Assembly: GCF_014646275.1 (NCBI RefSeq)
Contig: NZ_BMND01000009.1
Coordinates: 1 to 64,000 of the forward strand
Length of the DNA stretch: 64,000 nt
Reading direction: 5' to 3'
Origin: Streptomyces kronopolitis
GTDB taxonomy: Bacteria; Actinomycetota; Actinomycetes; Streptomycetales; Streptomycetaceae
Part shown: piece after piece, positions 1-8,418 of the stretch
Layout: every line of letters starts with the position of its first letter
How positions within the stretch are numbered: the stretch's first letter is position 1
Notes under the pieces: generated by a model
Databases searched by the model: none
Seen by the model: only the letters and a program-made list of their open reading frames with translations
Told to the model about the DNA's origin: nothing
Made by a program: the position numbers and the translations under genes

Positions 1-361
1 TCAGGGCGGCGTTCACGCCCAGCAGGGAGGGCTGGCCGTGGGTGTAGACCTTGCCGCGCTCGGCGGGCAGCAGCCCGGCGACCGCCTTGAGCAGGGTCGA
101 CTTGCCCGAACCGTTGGAGCCGATCAACCCGATCGACTCACCGCGGTAGGCGGTGAAGGACACGCCCTTGACCGCGTGCACCTCCCGCACGCCGGTGGAG
201 GGCTTGCGGCGGATGATGCGGTTCAGCGCCGCGGTGGCACTGCCCTTGCCCGCGCCCGTGCCGTACACGCGGTAGACGATGTGCAGATCGTCCGCGATCA
301 CGGTGGGGACCCGCTCCCGGGCCGCCTCTGTCGGCTGGACGCCGTCGGTCTGCTCAGCCAC
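1..361 (-). CDS. Polysaccharide/teichoic-acid ABC exporter, ATP-binding subunit (TagH/Wzt type), 3' part outside window
   Basis: This is the N-terminal 120 residues of an ABC ATPase; the gene runs off the left edge of the window. It starts at a GTG (MAEQTDGVQ) that overlaps the TGA of the upstream permease, so the two are translationally coupled. The Walker A motif GSNGSGKST is followed by LLKAVAGLLPAERGKV and a typical TagH/Wzt segment. The role would be to energise export of an undecaprenyl-linked glycopolymer or a glycolipid together with the permease at 354-1292. The substrate cannot be read from this fragment. Signature and Walker B motifs lie outside the window. Confidence 0.85.
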   Translation of the reverse strand, partial: MAEQTDGVQPTEAARERVPTVIADDLHIVYRVYGTGAGKGSATAALNRIIRRKPSTGVREVHAVKGVSFTAYRGESIGLIGSNGSGKSTLLKAVAGLLPAERGKVYTHGQPSLLGVNAAL

Positions 362-1292
362 GTCCGTACCGCTCCTCAGCCTTCCAGAAATACACAAAGC
401 CCACGACGCCCATCAGCAGCGCCCAGCCTCCGGCGAACGCCCACACGTGCGGGGGCAGCTGGCTCGCCTTGAAGCTGTCGATCAGGGCGAACCGCATCAG
501 GTCGATGTAGACCGCGGCCGGGTTCCCGTTGAGCAGGACCTCCACGAACTTCGGGACGTCCTTGCCCTTCAGGATCACGTTGATGCTGAACATGACGCCG
601 GAGGCGTACATCCAGGTCCGCATGATGAACGGCATCAGCTGCGCCAGGTCCGGCGTCTTCGCCCCCAGCCGCGCCATGGCCATCGCCAGGCCGGTGTTGA
701 ACACGAACTGCAGCGCCAGCGCCGGCAGCGCGAGCAGCCACGACCACGTCGGCACCTGCCCGAAGCCGAGCAGGATGATCACCAGCACGCCCATGGAGAA
801 CAGCAGCTGCTGGAGCTGCATCAGGCAGAACGAGATCGGCAGGCAGGCCCGCGGGAAGTGCAGCGCCCGCACCAGGCCCAGGCTCCCCGAGATCGCCCGG
901 GTGCCGGCCATCACCGAGCTCTGGGTGAAGGTGAAGATGAAGACGCCGGTCACCAGGAACGGGACGAAGTCCGGCACGCCGCGGCTCGTGCCGATCAGCA
1001 CACCGAAGATCAAGTAGTAGACGGCCGCGTTGAGCAGCGGCGTCGCCACCTGCCAGACCTGGCCCAGCTTGGCCTGGCTGTACTGCGCCGTCAGCTTGGC
1101 GCTGGCGAAGGCGGAGATGAAATGCCTCCGGTGCCACAGCTGCCCGATGTACTCCAGGAGGCCCGGGCGGGCGCCGCTCTGCGAGAGCCCGTACTTCTGG
1201 GCCCGCTGGGCAGGGCTGAGCCCCTCGTCGGAAGATGACGGGGCACTCATGGCGACCGCACTGTCGTGCGTGGTCTCGCTCACAGTTGACAC
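354..1292 (-). CDS. Polysaccharide/teichoic-acid ABC exporter, permease subunit (TagG/Wzm type)
   Basis: This is an ABC-2 type permease of about 312 residues with a cytoplasmic N-terminal segment and about six hydrophobic membrane spans. A segment such as AKLGQVWQVATPLLNAAVYY is typical of TagG/Wzm proteins that export O-antigen, teichoic acid or galactan. The chosen start is the GTG at 1292, because GAGGA lies 5-6 nt upstream; a TTG at 1304 and a GTG at 1283 are alternatives. The stop overlaps the start of the ATPase gene. It lies 69 bp downstream of the glycosyltransferase gene and is probably in the same operon. The exported molecule is an inference from context. Confidence 0.87.
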   Translation of the reverse strand: MSTVSETTHDSAVAMSAPSSSDEGLSPAQRAQKYGLSQSGARPGLLEYIGQLWHRRHFISAFASAKLTAQYSQAKLGQVWQVATPLLNAAVYYLIFGVLIGTSRGVPDFVPFLVTGVFIFTFTQSSVMAGTRAISGSLGLVRALHFPRACLPISFCLMQLQQLLFSMGVLVIILLGFGQVPTWSWLLALPALALQFVFNTGLAMAMARLGAKTPDLAQLMPFIMRTWMYASGVMFSINVILKGKDVPKFVEVLLNGNPAAVYIDLMRFALIDSFKASQLPPHVWAFAGGWALLMGVVGFVYFWKAEERYGRG

Positions 1293-1361
1293 TTTCGTCC
1301 TCAAGGTGCGCTGCCGGGGCCATGCCCCGGCTCGCGCCTGATGCTCACGGATCCGAGCTTG

Positions 1362-2234
1362 TCAGATGACGGGAGGGCGGCCCAGTCGGGTCAGTCGCCA
1401 AACGGTAGCCCACTTCATGGGGCGCCTGGGACCGCACGGCGAGACCCAGCCCTCCTTGAAGCCGCCCAGCCAGGCCCGCAGCGCCGGCCGCGACGGCCGG
1501 CGGGCGAGGGTGAGCAGAAGCCAGACGCCGAGGTAGACCGGCACCAGCGGGGCGGGGAGGTTGCGGCGGGCCAGCCAGACGCGGTTGCGGGCCACCATGC
1601 GGTGGTAGACCGCGTGCCGGGCCGGGGCCGTCGTCGGGTGGAAGAGGACCATGTCCGACCGGTAGTCGATCTGCCACCCGGCGTCCAGCGCCCGCCAGGC
1701 CAGGTCCGTCTCCTCATGGGCGTAGAAGAAGTCGTCGGGCAACCCGCCGACCTCCTCGAAGACCGCCGTGCGGACCGCGTTCGCGCCGCCGAGGAAGGTG
1801 GTCACCCGCGACGAGCGCATCGGGTCGGCGGCGCGCAGCCGCGGGACGTGCCGGCGCTGGGTCTCGCCGGTGTCCGGGTCGGCGATCCGGAAGCTGATGA
1901 TGCCCAGCCGGGGGTCCGCGGTGAAGGCCTGGCGGCACAGCTCGGCGGTGTCCTCGTGGGCCAGCAGTCCGTCGTCGTCGAGGAAGAGCAGCACGTCGAC
2001 ATCGCGGCCGCCCGGCCCGAACGCCTCGATACCGGCATTGCGGCCGGCCGGGATGCCGACGTTCTCCGGCAGCTCGACCGTCCGTATGCCCTCGGGCAGC
2101 TCGGGCAGCGGCGAACCGTTGCCGACCACCGCGATCTCGACCCGGTCGCCGTCCTGCTTGGCGACCGAGTCCAAAAGCGCGCGCAGCTCCTCGGGGCGGT
2201 TGCCCATCGTGATGATGACCGCGCCGACCTTCAT
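1362..2234 (-). CDS. Family 2 glycosyltransferase
   Basis: The 290-residue protein has a GT-A fold: an N-terminal VGAVIITMGNRPEELRALL strand-helix, the nucleotide-binding VVGNGS, NVGIPAGRNAGI, the DxD-like LLFLDDDGLL, the acceptor region FLGGANAVR, and a late ED-type motif (YAHEETDLAWRA). A hydrophobic segment near residues 240-260 may anchor it to the membrane. The ATG start at 2234 has GAGGAG 4-5 nt upstream, overlapping the end of the preceding CDP-alcohol transferase gene. It sits between lipid/alcohol-phosphate enzymes and the TagGH exporter, so it probably adds a sugar to the exported molecule on the cytoplasmic side. Donor and acceptor sugars are unknown. Confidence 0.87.
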   Translation of the reverse strand: MKVGAVIITMGNRPEELRALLDSVAKQDGDRVEIAVVGNGSPLPELPEGIRTVELPENVGIPAGRNAGIEAFGPGGRDVDVLLFLDDDGLLAHEDTAELCRQAFTADPRLGIISFRIADPDTGETQRRHVPRLRAADPMRSSRVTTFLGGANAVRTAVFEEVGGLPDDFFYAHEETDLAWRALDAGWQIDYRSDMVLFHPTTAPARHAVYHRMVARNRVWLARRNLPAPLVPVYLGVWLLLTLARRPSRPALRAWLGGFKEGWVSPCGPRRPMKWATVWRLTRLGRPPVI

Positions 2235-2242
2235 CGTGCTCC

Positions 2243-3022
2243 TCACTTCAGCCTGCTCGACGCCAGGATGGACACCAGGTGCAGCAGCGTCTGCAGAAGC
2301 GCGATGCCGGCCAGCACGGCGACCCCGAGCCGGGAGAAGAACAGATCGCCCCGGACCGAGTCCAGGACCGCCAGGACCAGGATCAGCAGGGAGGCCTCGA
2401 CCCCGAGGACGAGGCGGTGGAACTTCAGCGCCGCGGCGGCCTTGCGGGCCAGCGCCATGCCGGACGAGCGCGGCTCGGAAGCCGTCTCCTTGACCGGCGG
2501 CAGACCGCCCTGGTGGCGGGCCACACCGACGAGGTCGGTCTCGGCCTTGATCAGGATGGCGCCGAGCGCGGCGAGCGTGCCCAGGAAGGCCCACAGCCAG
2601 TCGATCCGCCCCGAGCCCCACAGGTCGGCGGCGCGCAGGCCGAAGCCGACGAGCACCGCGGCGTCGCACAGGTAGGCGCCGACCCGGTCCAGGTACACCC
2701 CGCCGAGGGAGAACTGCTTCTTCCAGCGGGCGACCTCGCCGTCGACGCAGTCGAGCAGCAGGTAGAGCTGGACCATCAGCACGCCGAGCAGTGCCCCCGC
2801 GATCCCCGGCACCAGCAGGGCGGGAGCGGCGAGGACGCCGGCGACGGTCATCACGTAGGTCAGCTGGTTGGGCGTGATCCGCGTGTTCACCAGGTGGCGG
2901 TCGATGCGCAGCGAGAGCTCGCGCATGTAGAGCCGGCCGGCCCAGTGCTCGCCGCTCCGCCGGTCCTTCACCCCCGGAGGGTGAACGACCGGGCGGAGCT
3001 CAGCTACCGATGGCTTCTGCAT
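2243..3022 (-). CDS. CDP-alcohol phosphatidyltransferase family membrane protein with altered active-site motif
   Basis: A 259-residue polytopic membrane protein. Residues 91-116 carry the family motif D-x2-DG-x2-AR-x8-G-x3-D (D91, D94, G95, A98, R99, G108, D112). The final aspartate, expected at position 116 and usually the catalytic base, is alanine (codon 2677-2675). Members normally move an alcohol-phosphate from a CDP-activated donor to an alcohol. The start at 3022 lies inside the dehydrogenase gene (23-nt overlap) and has no good Shine-Dalgarno, so it is probably translated by coupling. Whether the alanine is a family feature or a lesion cannot be decided here. It pairs with the second, canonical CDP-alcohol transferase domain at 4783-6588. 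Confidence 0.83.
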   Translation of the reverse strand: MQKPSVAELRPVVHPPGVKDRRSGEHWAGRLYMRELSLRIDRHLVNTRITPNQLTYVMTVAGVLAAPALLVPGIAGALLGVLMVQLYLLLDCVDGEVARWKKQFSLGGVYLDRVGAYLCDAAVLVGFGLRAADLWGSGRIDWLWAFLGTLAALGAILIKAETDLVGVARHQGGLPPVKETASEPRSSGMALARKAAAALKFHRLVLGVEASLLILVLAVLDSVRGDLFFSRLGVAVLAGIALLQTLLHLVSILASSRLK

Positions 3023-4061
3023 AGTCGGCGTAAGCGTCCCTGATCTGGTCGGTGGACAGGTCGAGGTGCTCCAGGATGGTGTAGCGCCCGGGGCGGGTCT
3101 TGGGTGCGTACTCGACGACCTGGACGAATTCCTCGTCGCTGAAGCCGATCTCACCCGGCGTGACCGGCAGGCCGTGCCGGCGCAGCACCTGGACCATCAG
3201 GTCACGGGTCTCCTTGTCCCCGCGCAGGTGCGTGGCGAACGCGGCACCCAGGCCGCACTGTTCGCCATGGCTCGCGGCGCGCTTGGGGAAGAGGAGGTCG
3301 AAGGCGTGGTTGATCTCGTGGCAGGCGCCGGAGGCCGGACGGCTGTCGCCCGCGACCGACATCGAGATACCGGTCAGGACCAGGCCCTCGGCCAGCACCT
3401 GGAGGAAGTTGTCGTCGCCGACGCCTCCGGGGTGCCGCAGCACGGCCTCGCCGGCCTGGCGGGCCATGGCGGCGGCCAGTCCGTCGATGTCCTCGCCGGT
3501 CTCGCGGTGGGCGAGCTCCCAGTCCGCGACCGCGGAGATGTTGGAGATCGCGTCACCGATGCCGGAGCGGACGAAGCGGACCGGGGCCTCGCGGATGATG
3601 TCGAGGTCGATCACCACGGCGATCGGGTTCGGCACCCCGTAGGAGCCGCGGCCCGCGTCGTTGTCGAGGGTGGCGACCGGCGAGCACAGGCCGTCGTGCG
3701 ACAGGTTCGTCGCGACGGCGACCAGCGGCAGGCCGATGCGCGCCGCGGCGAACTTGGCACAGTCGATGATCTTGCCGCCGCCCAGGCCCACGACCGCGTC
3801 GTAGTGGCCCTTCTTCATGGCGTCGGCGAGCTTGATCGCGTCGTCCAGGGTGCCGCCGCCGACCTCGTACCACTCGGCGCCCGGCAGCTGGGGCGACAGC
3901 CGCTCACGCAGCCGCGCCCCCGAGCCGCCGCTGATCGCGATGGCGAGCTTGCCGGACGCGGAGATGCGCTGATCGGCCAGCAGGCCCGCCAGGTCGTCCA
4001 GGGCGCCGGCGTTGATGTCGACGACGACCGGGGACGGAATGAGGCGGGTCAGTACTGGCAT
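3000..4061 (-). CDS. Iron-containing dehydrogenase resembling sn-glycerol-1-phosphate dehydrogenase (AraM/EgsA type)
   Basis: The 353-residue protein has the NAD-binding glycine-rich segment VVGLGGGKIIDCAKFAA. It also has the archaeal/AraM signature stretches: TNLSHDGLCSPVA, GIGDAISNISAVADWELAHR, and GDSRPASGACHEINHAFD, followed by SHGEQ. The aspartate of GDAIS and the histidines of INHAFD and SHGEQ match the metal ligands of this family. G1P dehydrogenases reduce dihydroxyacetone phosphate to sn-glycerol-1-phosphate. Both gene ends overlap neighbours (13 nt upstream, 23 nt downstream), so it is firmly part of the operon. Together with a cytidylyltransferase and CDP-alcohol transferases it suggests use of a glycerol-phosphate-like head group. 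Exact substrate and stereochemistry are inferred. Confidence 0.8.
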   Translation of the reverse strand: MPVLTRLIPSPVVVDINAGALDDLAGLLADQRISASGKLAIAISGGSGARLRERLSPQLPGAEWYEVGGGTLDDAIKLADAMKKGHYDAVVGLGGGKIIDCAKFAAARIGLPLVAVATNLSHDGLCSPVATLDNDAGRGSYGVPNPIAVVIDLDIIREAPVRFVRSGIGDAISNISAVADWELAHRETGEDIDGLAAAMARQAGEAVLRHPGGVGDDNFLQVLAEGLVLTGISMSVAGDSRPASGACHEINHAFDLLFPKRAASHGEQCGLGAAFATHLRGDKETRDLMVQVLRRHGLPVTPGEIGFSDEEFVQVVEYAPKTRPGRYTILEHLDLSTDQIRDAYADYAEAIGS

Positions 4062-4786
4062 GCGATGTCACGGCCCTTCGCGAGGTCGTCGTGGTTGTCG
4101 ATCTCGACCCACTTGACGTCGCCGATCGGCGCCACGTCCACCTTGAAGCCGCGGTTGACCAGCTCCTGGTAGCCGTCCTCGTAGTAGAGGTCGGGGTCCC
4201 GCTCGAAGGTGGTCTTCAGGGCGTCGGCCAGCTCCTCGGCGGCCTCGCCCTCGATGAGGGTGACACCGATGTACTCGCCGGTGGCCTCGGCCGGGTCCAT
4301 CAGCTTGGTGATCTTCTGGACACCCTTGGCGGGGTCCACGACGACCTTCATCTCCTCGTCGGCCAGCTGCTTGACCGTGTCGAGCGCGAGGATGATCTTC
4401 TGGCCGTTGCCGCGGGCAGCGAGCAGCGTCTTCTCGACGGAGACGGGGTGCACGGTGTCGCCGTTGGCGAGGATCACGGTGTGCTTGATGGAGTCACGAC
4501 CGCACCACAGGGAGTAGGCGTTGTTCCACTCCTCGGCCTTGTCGTTGTCGATGAGGGTGAGCTTGAGGCCGTACTTCTGCTCCAGGGCGGCCTTGCGCTC
4601 GTAGACGGCTTCCTTGCGGTAGCCGACGATGATCGCGACCTCGGTCAGGCCGATCTCGGCGAAGTTGCCGAGGGTCAGGTCGAGGATGGTCGTGTCCCCG
4701 TCGACCGGCACCAGAGCCTTGGGCAGGGTGTCGGTGTAGGGGCGCAGACGCCGTCCGGCGCCGGCAGCCAGCACGAGGCCGATCAT
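4049..4786 (-). CDS. Sugar/alcohol-phosphate nucleotidyltransferase (LicC-like cytidylyltransferase family)
   Basis: The 245-residue protein opens with the nucleotidyltransferase signature LVLAAGAGRRLRPYT...LPKALVPV. It continues with EEWNNAYSLW, which resembles the LicC phosphocholine cytidylyltransferase loop, ILANGDTVHP as the metal-binding DxV-type site, and the C-terminal VEIDNHDDLAKG. It would activate a phosphorylated alcohol or sugar with CTP (or another NTP). The ATG overlaps the stop of the DUF5941 gene (ATGA), and its own end overlaps the dehydrogenase gene. The simplest reading is that it makes the CDP-activated alcohol used by the two CDP-alcohol transferases, with the dehydrogenase supplying the alcohol-phosphate. 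Substrate identity is inference. Confidence 0.8.
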   Translation of the reverse strand: MIGLVLAAGAGRRLRPYTDTLPKALVPVDGDTTILDLTLGNFAEIGLTEVAIIVGYRKEAVYERKAALEQKYGLKLTLIDNDKAEEWNNAYSLWCGRDSIKHTVILANGDTVHPVSVEKTLLAARGNGQKIILALDTVKQLADEEMKVVVDPAKGVQKITKLMDPAEATGEYIGVTLIEGEAAEELADALKTTFERDPDLYYEDGYQELVNRGFKVDVAPIGDVKWVEIDNHDDLAKGRDIACQY

Positions 4787-6588
4787 GCGGGTTCTCCTTC
4801 ATCGTGTACGGCGGGTGCTTGGGAGGACACCCAGAAACGGATGCTCTCGACGAGCACCAGCAGCGCAAGGACCACGGCAAGGGCCGTGAGCGCCAATGTG
4901 AAACCTGAGGGGGACAGCGCGGCGGCGAGGACGGTGACCGCGAGGACGCGTCCCTCGTGCCCGCCGGTTGCCCGGACCAGCCACCGCGGCGGGGCCCCGG
5001 TGCCACCGCGGATGCGGTAGACGGTGTCGTAGTGATGGTAGGCGACCGCCGCGACCAGCCCGTACGCCGCGGGCAGCGCCCCGGGGACGTCCGCGCGGGC
5101 GGCCAGCACCAGGATCGTGACGTATTCGCCGGCCCGGAAGAAGGGCGGCACCAGCCAGTCGAGGGCGCCCTTGAGCGGGCGGGAGACGGCCGCTCCGGCC
5201 AGCAGCGCGGAGCAGCCGGCGATCCCGACGGTGAGCCAGGAGGCGGGGTCGTCCTGGAAGAGCACCCAGACCAACAGCACGGCGGTTGAGAGAAATGCCA
5301 TGGCCGGGGCCAGGAAGGAGCCGGTGCGGCCGCGGCCGCGGGCCCCGGCGGCGATCAGCTCGGCCAGCGGTCCGGAGTCGGCGAGGTCGGCCAGCGCCCG
5401 GGCGGCGCGGTCGGTGCGCCGGGCCCGCCTGGTCAGCGAGCGCAGCACCCGGCCCGCCGTGGTGTAGCAGGCGGCCAGCGCACAGCCGATGAGCAGGGCG
5501 TAGAAGACGATGCGCGGGGTGGTGAAGGCGGTGAGCACCGCGATCATGGCCCAGCGCTCGCCGATCGGCAGCACGATCATGCGCCGCACCCAGACCGTCC
5601 AGCCGACGCTGTCGAGCTTGTCGGAGAGCGCCGCGGTCGGGCTCGTGTTGGCGTCCGCGTCGTGGTTCGCCTCGTTGAAGGAGAAGTCGACGACATGGCG
5701 GCAGGTCTGCAGCACCATCGCGCCGAGCGCCAGCGCCCAGACGTCATCCCCGCCGCGGGCCGCGCCCAGGGCCAGGCCCGCGTAGTAGGCGTACTCCTTG
5801 GCCCGGTCGAAGGTGGCGTCCAGCCAGGCACCCATCGTCGAGTACTGCAGGGAGTAGCGGGCGAGCTGCCCGTCGGTGCAGTCCAGGAAGAAGGAGAAGA
5901 GCAGCAGCAGGCCGGCGGCGACGAAGCCGCCGCGGGTACCGGTGGCCGCGCAGCCGGCCGCGATCAGCGCGGTGAGCAGGGACGCGGTGGTGACCTGGTT
6001 GGGGGTGAGCCCGCGCCGTGCGCACCAGCGGGCGAGGTAGCGGGAGTACGGGCTGATGAAGTGGGTGGTGAAGAACCCGTCGCGGGACTTCACGGCGGTG
6101 CGCAGCCGGACCGCCTCGTCGTCGACGGCGGCGACGTCCTCCCGTGCCTCCTCGCGCCGGGCGGGGGTGAGCGCGACGGTGGCGACCAGGCTGCCCAGCT
6201 CGACGCGGTGCAGACCGGCGCCGTCGCGGTCGAGGGCCTCGGTGAGGGTGTCGGTGAGCACGTCCGTGAGGTGGGCGGTGCCGGCGCCGACCGGGATCCG
6301 GCCGAGGGCACGGGTCAGCGCGCCGCGGGCCGCGGGCTGCGCGGTGAGCGCGCCCGGTACGGCCGCGGCCGGGAAGCGGGGGTCGGTCAGCGCCAGCCGC
6401 AGGGCGTGCAGATGCCCGACGAAGCGGGGGTCGACGACGGCGATCCGCTCCTGTGCGGGCACCGCGGCGATCAGCTCGGCGGCGGCAGCGGGATCGTTCG
6501 CCGTGCGGACGTCAAAACCCAGCGTGCGCAGGTCGGCTTCGAGCGGCGACCCGGCGACCGGCGGACCGGTGAGGATGGCGGTCGACAG
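4783..6588 (-). CDS. DUF5941 / CDP-alcohol phosphatidyltransferase multi-domain membrane protein; probable CTG start
   Basis: A roughly 601-residue protein. An N-terminal soluble region (about 1-160) is followed by a CDP-alcohol transferase domain with the full motif DCTDGQLAR...G-x3-D-x3-D, ending in the canonical aspartate (GAWLDATFD). A C-terminal polytopic DUF5941 domain follows. The frame stays open upstream of the GTG at 6462. At 6588 a CTG (L-S-T-A-I-L-T-G) has AAGGAG nine nt upstream and a stop just before it, so I place the start there; GTG 6462 is the conservative alternative. It is the first gene of the minus-strand operon. Function in the pathway is inferred from the catalytic motif and neighbours. 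Confidence 0.75.
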   Translation of the reverse strand: MSTAILTGPPVAGSPLEADLRTLGFDVRTANDPAAAAELIAAVPAQERIAVVDPRFVGHLHALRLALTDPRFPAAAVPGALTAQPAARGALTRALGRIPVGAGTAHLTDVLTDTLTEALDRDGAGLHRVELGSLVATVALTPARREEAREDVAAVDDEAVRLRTAVKSRDGFFTTHFISPYSRYLARWCARRGLTPNQVTTASLLTALIAAGCAATGTRGGFVAAGLLLLFSFFLDCTDGQLARYSLQYSTMGAWLDATFDRAKEYAYYAGLALGAARGGDDVWALALGAMVLQTCRHVVDFSFNEANHDADANTSPTAALSDKLDSVGWTVWVRRMIVLPIGERWAMIAVLTAFTTPRIVFYALLIGCALAACYTTAGRVLRSLTRRARRTDRAARALADLADSGPLAELIAAGARGRGRTGSFLAPAMAFLSTAVLLVWVLFQDDPASWLTVGIAGCSALLAGAAVSRPLKGALDWLVPPFFRAGEYVTILVLAARADVPGALPAAYGLVAAVAYHHYDTVYRIRGGTGAPPRWLVRATGGHEGRVLAVTVLAAALSPSGFTLALTALAVVLALLVLVESIRFWVSSQAPAVHDEGEPA

Positions 6589-6606
6589 ACGAACTCACTC
6601 CTTGGA

Positions 6607-7148
6607 AGCTGACAAGGCAGCACGGGCGGTCCGCAGTCGATTCCGCATTCGACACGGTCTACCCGGGCAGCGGGCGTGGCACACCTCGCCCCCGGAGGGG
6701 CCGGGTGGCACGTCGGCAGAGGTTATCGGATCGCCGGATGCGGCCGTTCACCGCGCATTCACCGCACGATCGAGTGACCGACGGCTGCGCCTGCCGCGAT
6801 CATCATGGTGGATCGGACGGCGCATGAACAACTGCGCTGCGCCCCCGGTGGCCGCCCCGGTGCCCCTTATGAGAGGGCTGGTCACGGGGCGGGCGGGTTG
6901 TGCCGGGGCAGGTGTGGTGCGCGCCATCCCCTCTTCGGCGGGTGCCTGGCCTCGCCCCGCCGCCACCGGCCGAGCGGCCGGGATCCCGGTCCCGGGGGCA
7001 CCGTGCGCGGCGGTGGATGTGGCCCCTCTCACGGCGGGCGCACTTTCGTTCCGGCGCGCGGGGCATGTGGCGCCGCGCACCCGCTGTGCCGCTGATGCGG
7101 ACCCGGCTAGGGCAGACTTGGCGTCGAAGACCGACGACAAGGATGGGC
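6607..7148. other. Divergent intergenic region between the export operon and idi
   Basis: About 540 bp without a convincing gene. Short open frames on both strands are low-complexity and match nothing I recognise. The region must hold the promoter of the minus-strand operon and that of idi. The near-repeat gttcaccgc/attcaccgc lies around 6748-6765. No clear -35/-10 pair stands out. Confidence 0.5.
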
Positions 7149-7760
7149 ATGCCGATCACACCTGCCAACGGACAGACCGCCGGGGACCCGGCGGTGAGCA
7201 CACCGGGCGGCGCCGCCGAACCGATCATGCTGGAGCTGGTCGACGAGGACGGTACGACGATCGGCACCGCGGAGAAGCTCGCCGCCCATCAGCCTCCCGG
7301 GCAGCTGCACCGCGCGTTCTCGGTCTTCCTCTTCGACGAGAAGGGCCGGCTGCTGCTCCAGCGCCGGGCCCTGGGGAAGTACCACTCCCCCGGTGTGTGG
7401 TCCAACACCTGCTGCGGTCACCCGTATCCCGGTGAGGCGCCGTTCGCGGCCGCCGCGCGCCGTACGGCCGAGGAGCTGGGCCTGGCCCCCTCGCTGCTGG
7501 CCGAGGCGGGCACGGTGCGCTACAACCACCCCGATCCGGACTCCGGCCTCGTGGAGCAGGAGTACAACCACCTGTTCGTCGGGCTGGTGCGGGCCGAACC
7601 GGCGCCGGACCCGGAGGAGATCGGCGAGATCGCGTTCGTGACGCCGCAGGAGCTGGCCGACCGGCATGCCCAGGCGCCGTTCTCCGCGTGGTTCATGACC
7701 GTGCTGGACGCGGCCCGCCCGGCGGTGCGCGAACTCACGGGACACGCGGCGGGCTGGTAG
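7149..7760 (+). CDS. idi: Isopentenyl-diphosphate delta-isomerase, type I
   Basis: A 203-residue Nudix-fold enzyme that interconverts isopentenyl and dimethylallyl diphosphate in isoprenoid synthesis. Visible landmarks are HRAFSVFLF (metal-binding His), GVWSNTCCGHPYPGE with the catalytic cysteine before GHP, the Nudix-like AAARRTAEELGL, and EQEYNHLFVG with the catalytic glutamate. The ATG at 7149 is preferred because AAGGA lies six nt upstream; an in-frame ATG at 7143 is too close to it. The N-terminus is extended by about 25 residues compared with the catalytic domain. Its 3' end overlaps the convergent ATPase gene by 26 nt. Confidence 0.93.
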   Translation: MPITPANGQTAGDPAVSTPGGAAEPIMLELVDEDGTTIGTAEKLAAHQPPGQLHRAFSVFLFDEKGRLLLQRRALGKYHSPGVWSNTCCGHPYPGEAPFAAAARRTAEELGLAPSLLAEAGTVRYNHPDPDSGLVEQEYNHLFVGLVRAEPAPDPEEIGEIAFVTPQELADRHAQAPFSAWFMTVLDAARPAVRELTGHAAGW

Positions 7761-8232
7761 CGAGCGGGGCGAACGGAAGCTCGGCCCAGATGGCCTTGCC
7801 GCCGTTCGCCGTCAGCTCCACCCCGCATTTGCCGCCCGCCTCCGCGGTGAGCGACTTGACCAGCCACAGGCCGCGTCCGCCGACGTCACCCTGGTCCGCC
7901 TCGAGAGCCTTGGGGCGGTAGGGGTGACTGTCCTCGATCGCGATCTGCAGCCAGTTGGCGCCGAGGGTGAGCTGGACGGCGATCTGCGGCGAGAGCAGGG
8001 CCGCGTGCCGTACGGCGTTGGTGACGAGTTCGGAGACGATGAGCAGCAGGCCGTCCATGATCTCGGCGGCCACGGGCACACGCTGTTGGGCGAGCAGATC
8101 CCGGACCGCGTGCCGTGCCTGCGGCACCGAGGCATCCAGTGCCGGGGCGGTGAACCGCCAGACACCTTCGTACGCGAGCGGGGAGGTCAGCTCTTCGGGG
8201 GGCTCTGCGGGGGGTCCGGAAGGCATCCTCAC
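7735..8232 (-). CDS. ATP-binding protein, anti-sigma-factor kinase-like (HATPase_c)
   Basis: A 165-residue GHKL ATPase domain protein with N-box SELVTNAVRHA, G1-like EDSHPYRP and G2 GGRGLWLVKSL. Streptomycetes have many such small RsbW/SpoIIAB-like serine kinases, and most have no known partner. No sigma or anti-anti-sigma gene is adjacent, so its target is unknown. The start is either the GTG at 8232 or the ATG at 8226; neither has a clear ribosome binding site. The gene is convergent with idi and overlaps its 3' end. Confidence 0.85.
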   Translation of the reverse strand: MRMPSGPPAEPPEELTSPLAYEGVWRFTAPALDASVPQARHAVRDLLAQQRVPVAAEIMDGLLLIVSELVTNAVRHAALLSPQIAVQLTLGANWLQIAIEDSHPYRPKALEADQGDVGGRGLWLVKSLTAEAGGKCGVELTANGGKAIWAELPFAPLATSPPRVP

Positions 8233-8418
8233 AGGAAGAGTCTTGGGAATGCGCTGGTCCGTACCGGGCCGCTGACCACAAGTCGGCGCCTATCGACGCC
8301 TTTTGGCCGCATCCGAGTGTTTCGACGGACCCGGTGACCGGTCCTGTCCCTCTCCTGGCTCGCGCGCGGACCAGGCGGGAAGCATCGCCCCGCGCGCGGC
8401 ACCGTCCGGCCCTACAGC

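Noticed and set aside
6748..7140. 130-codon minus-strand frame upstream of idi
   Set aside because: Ala/Arg/Pro-rich, no motif, no ribosome site; treated as intergenic DNA.
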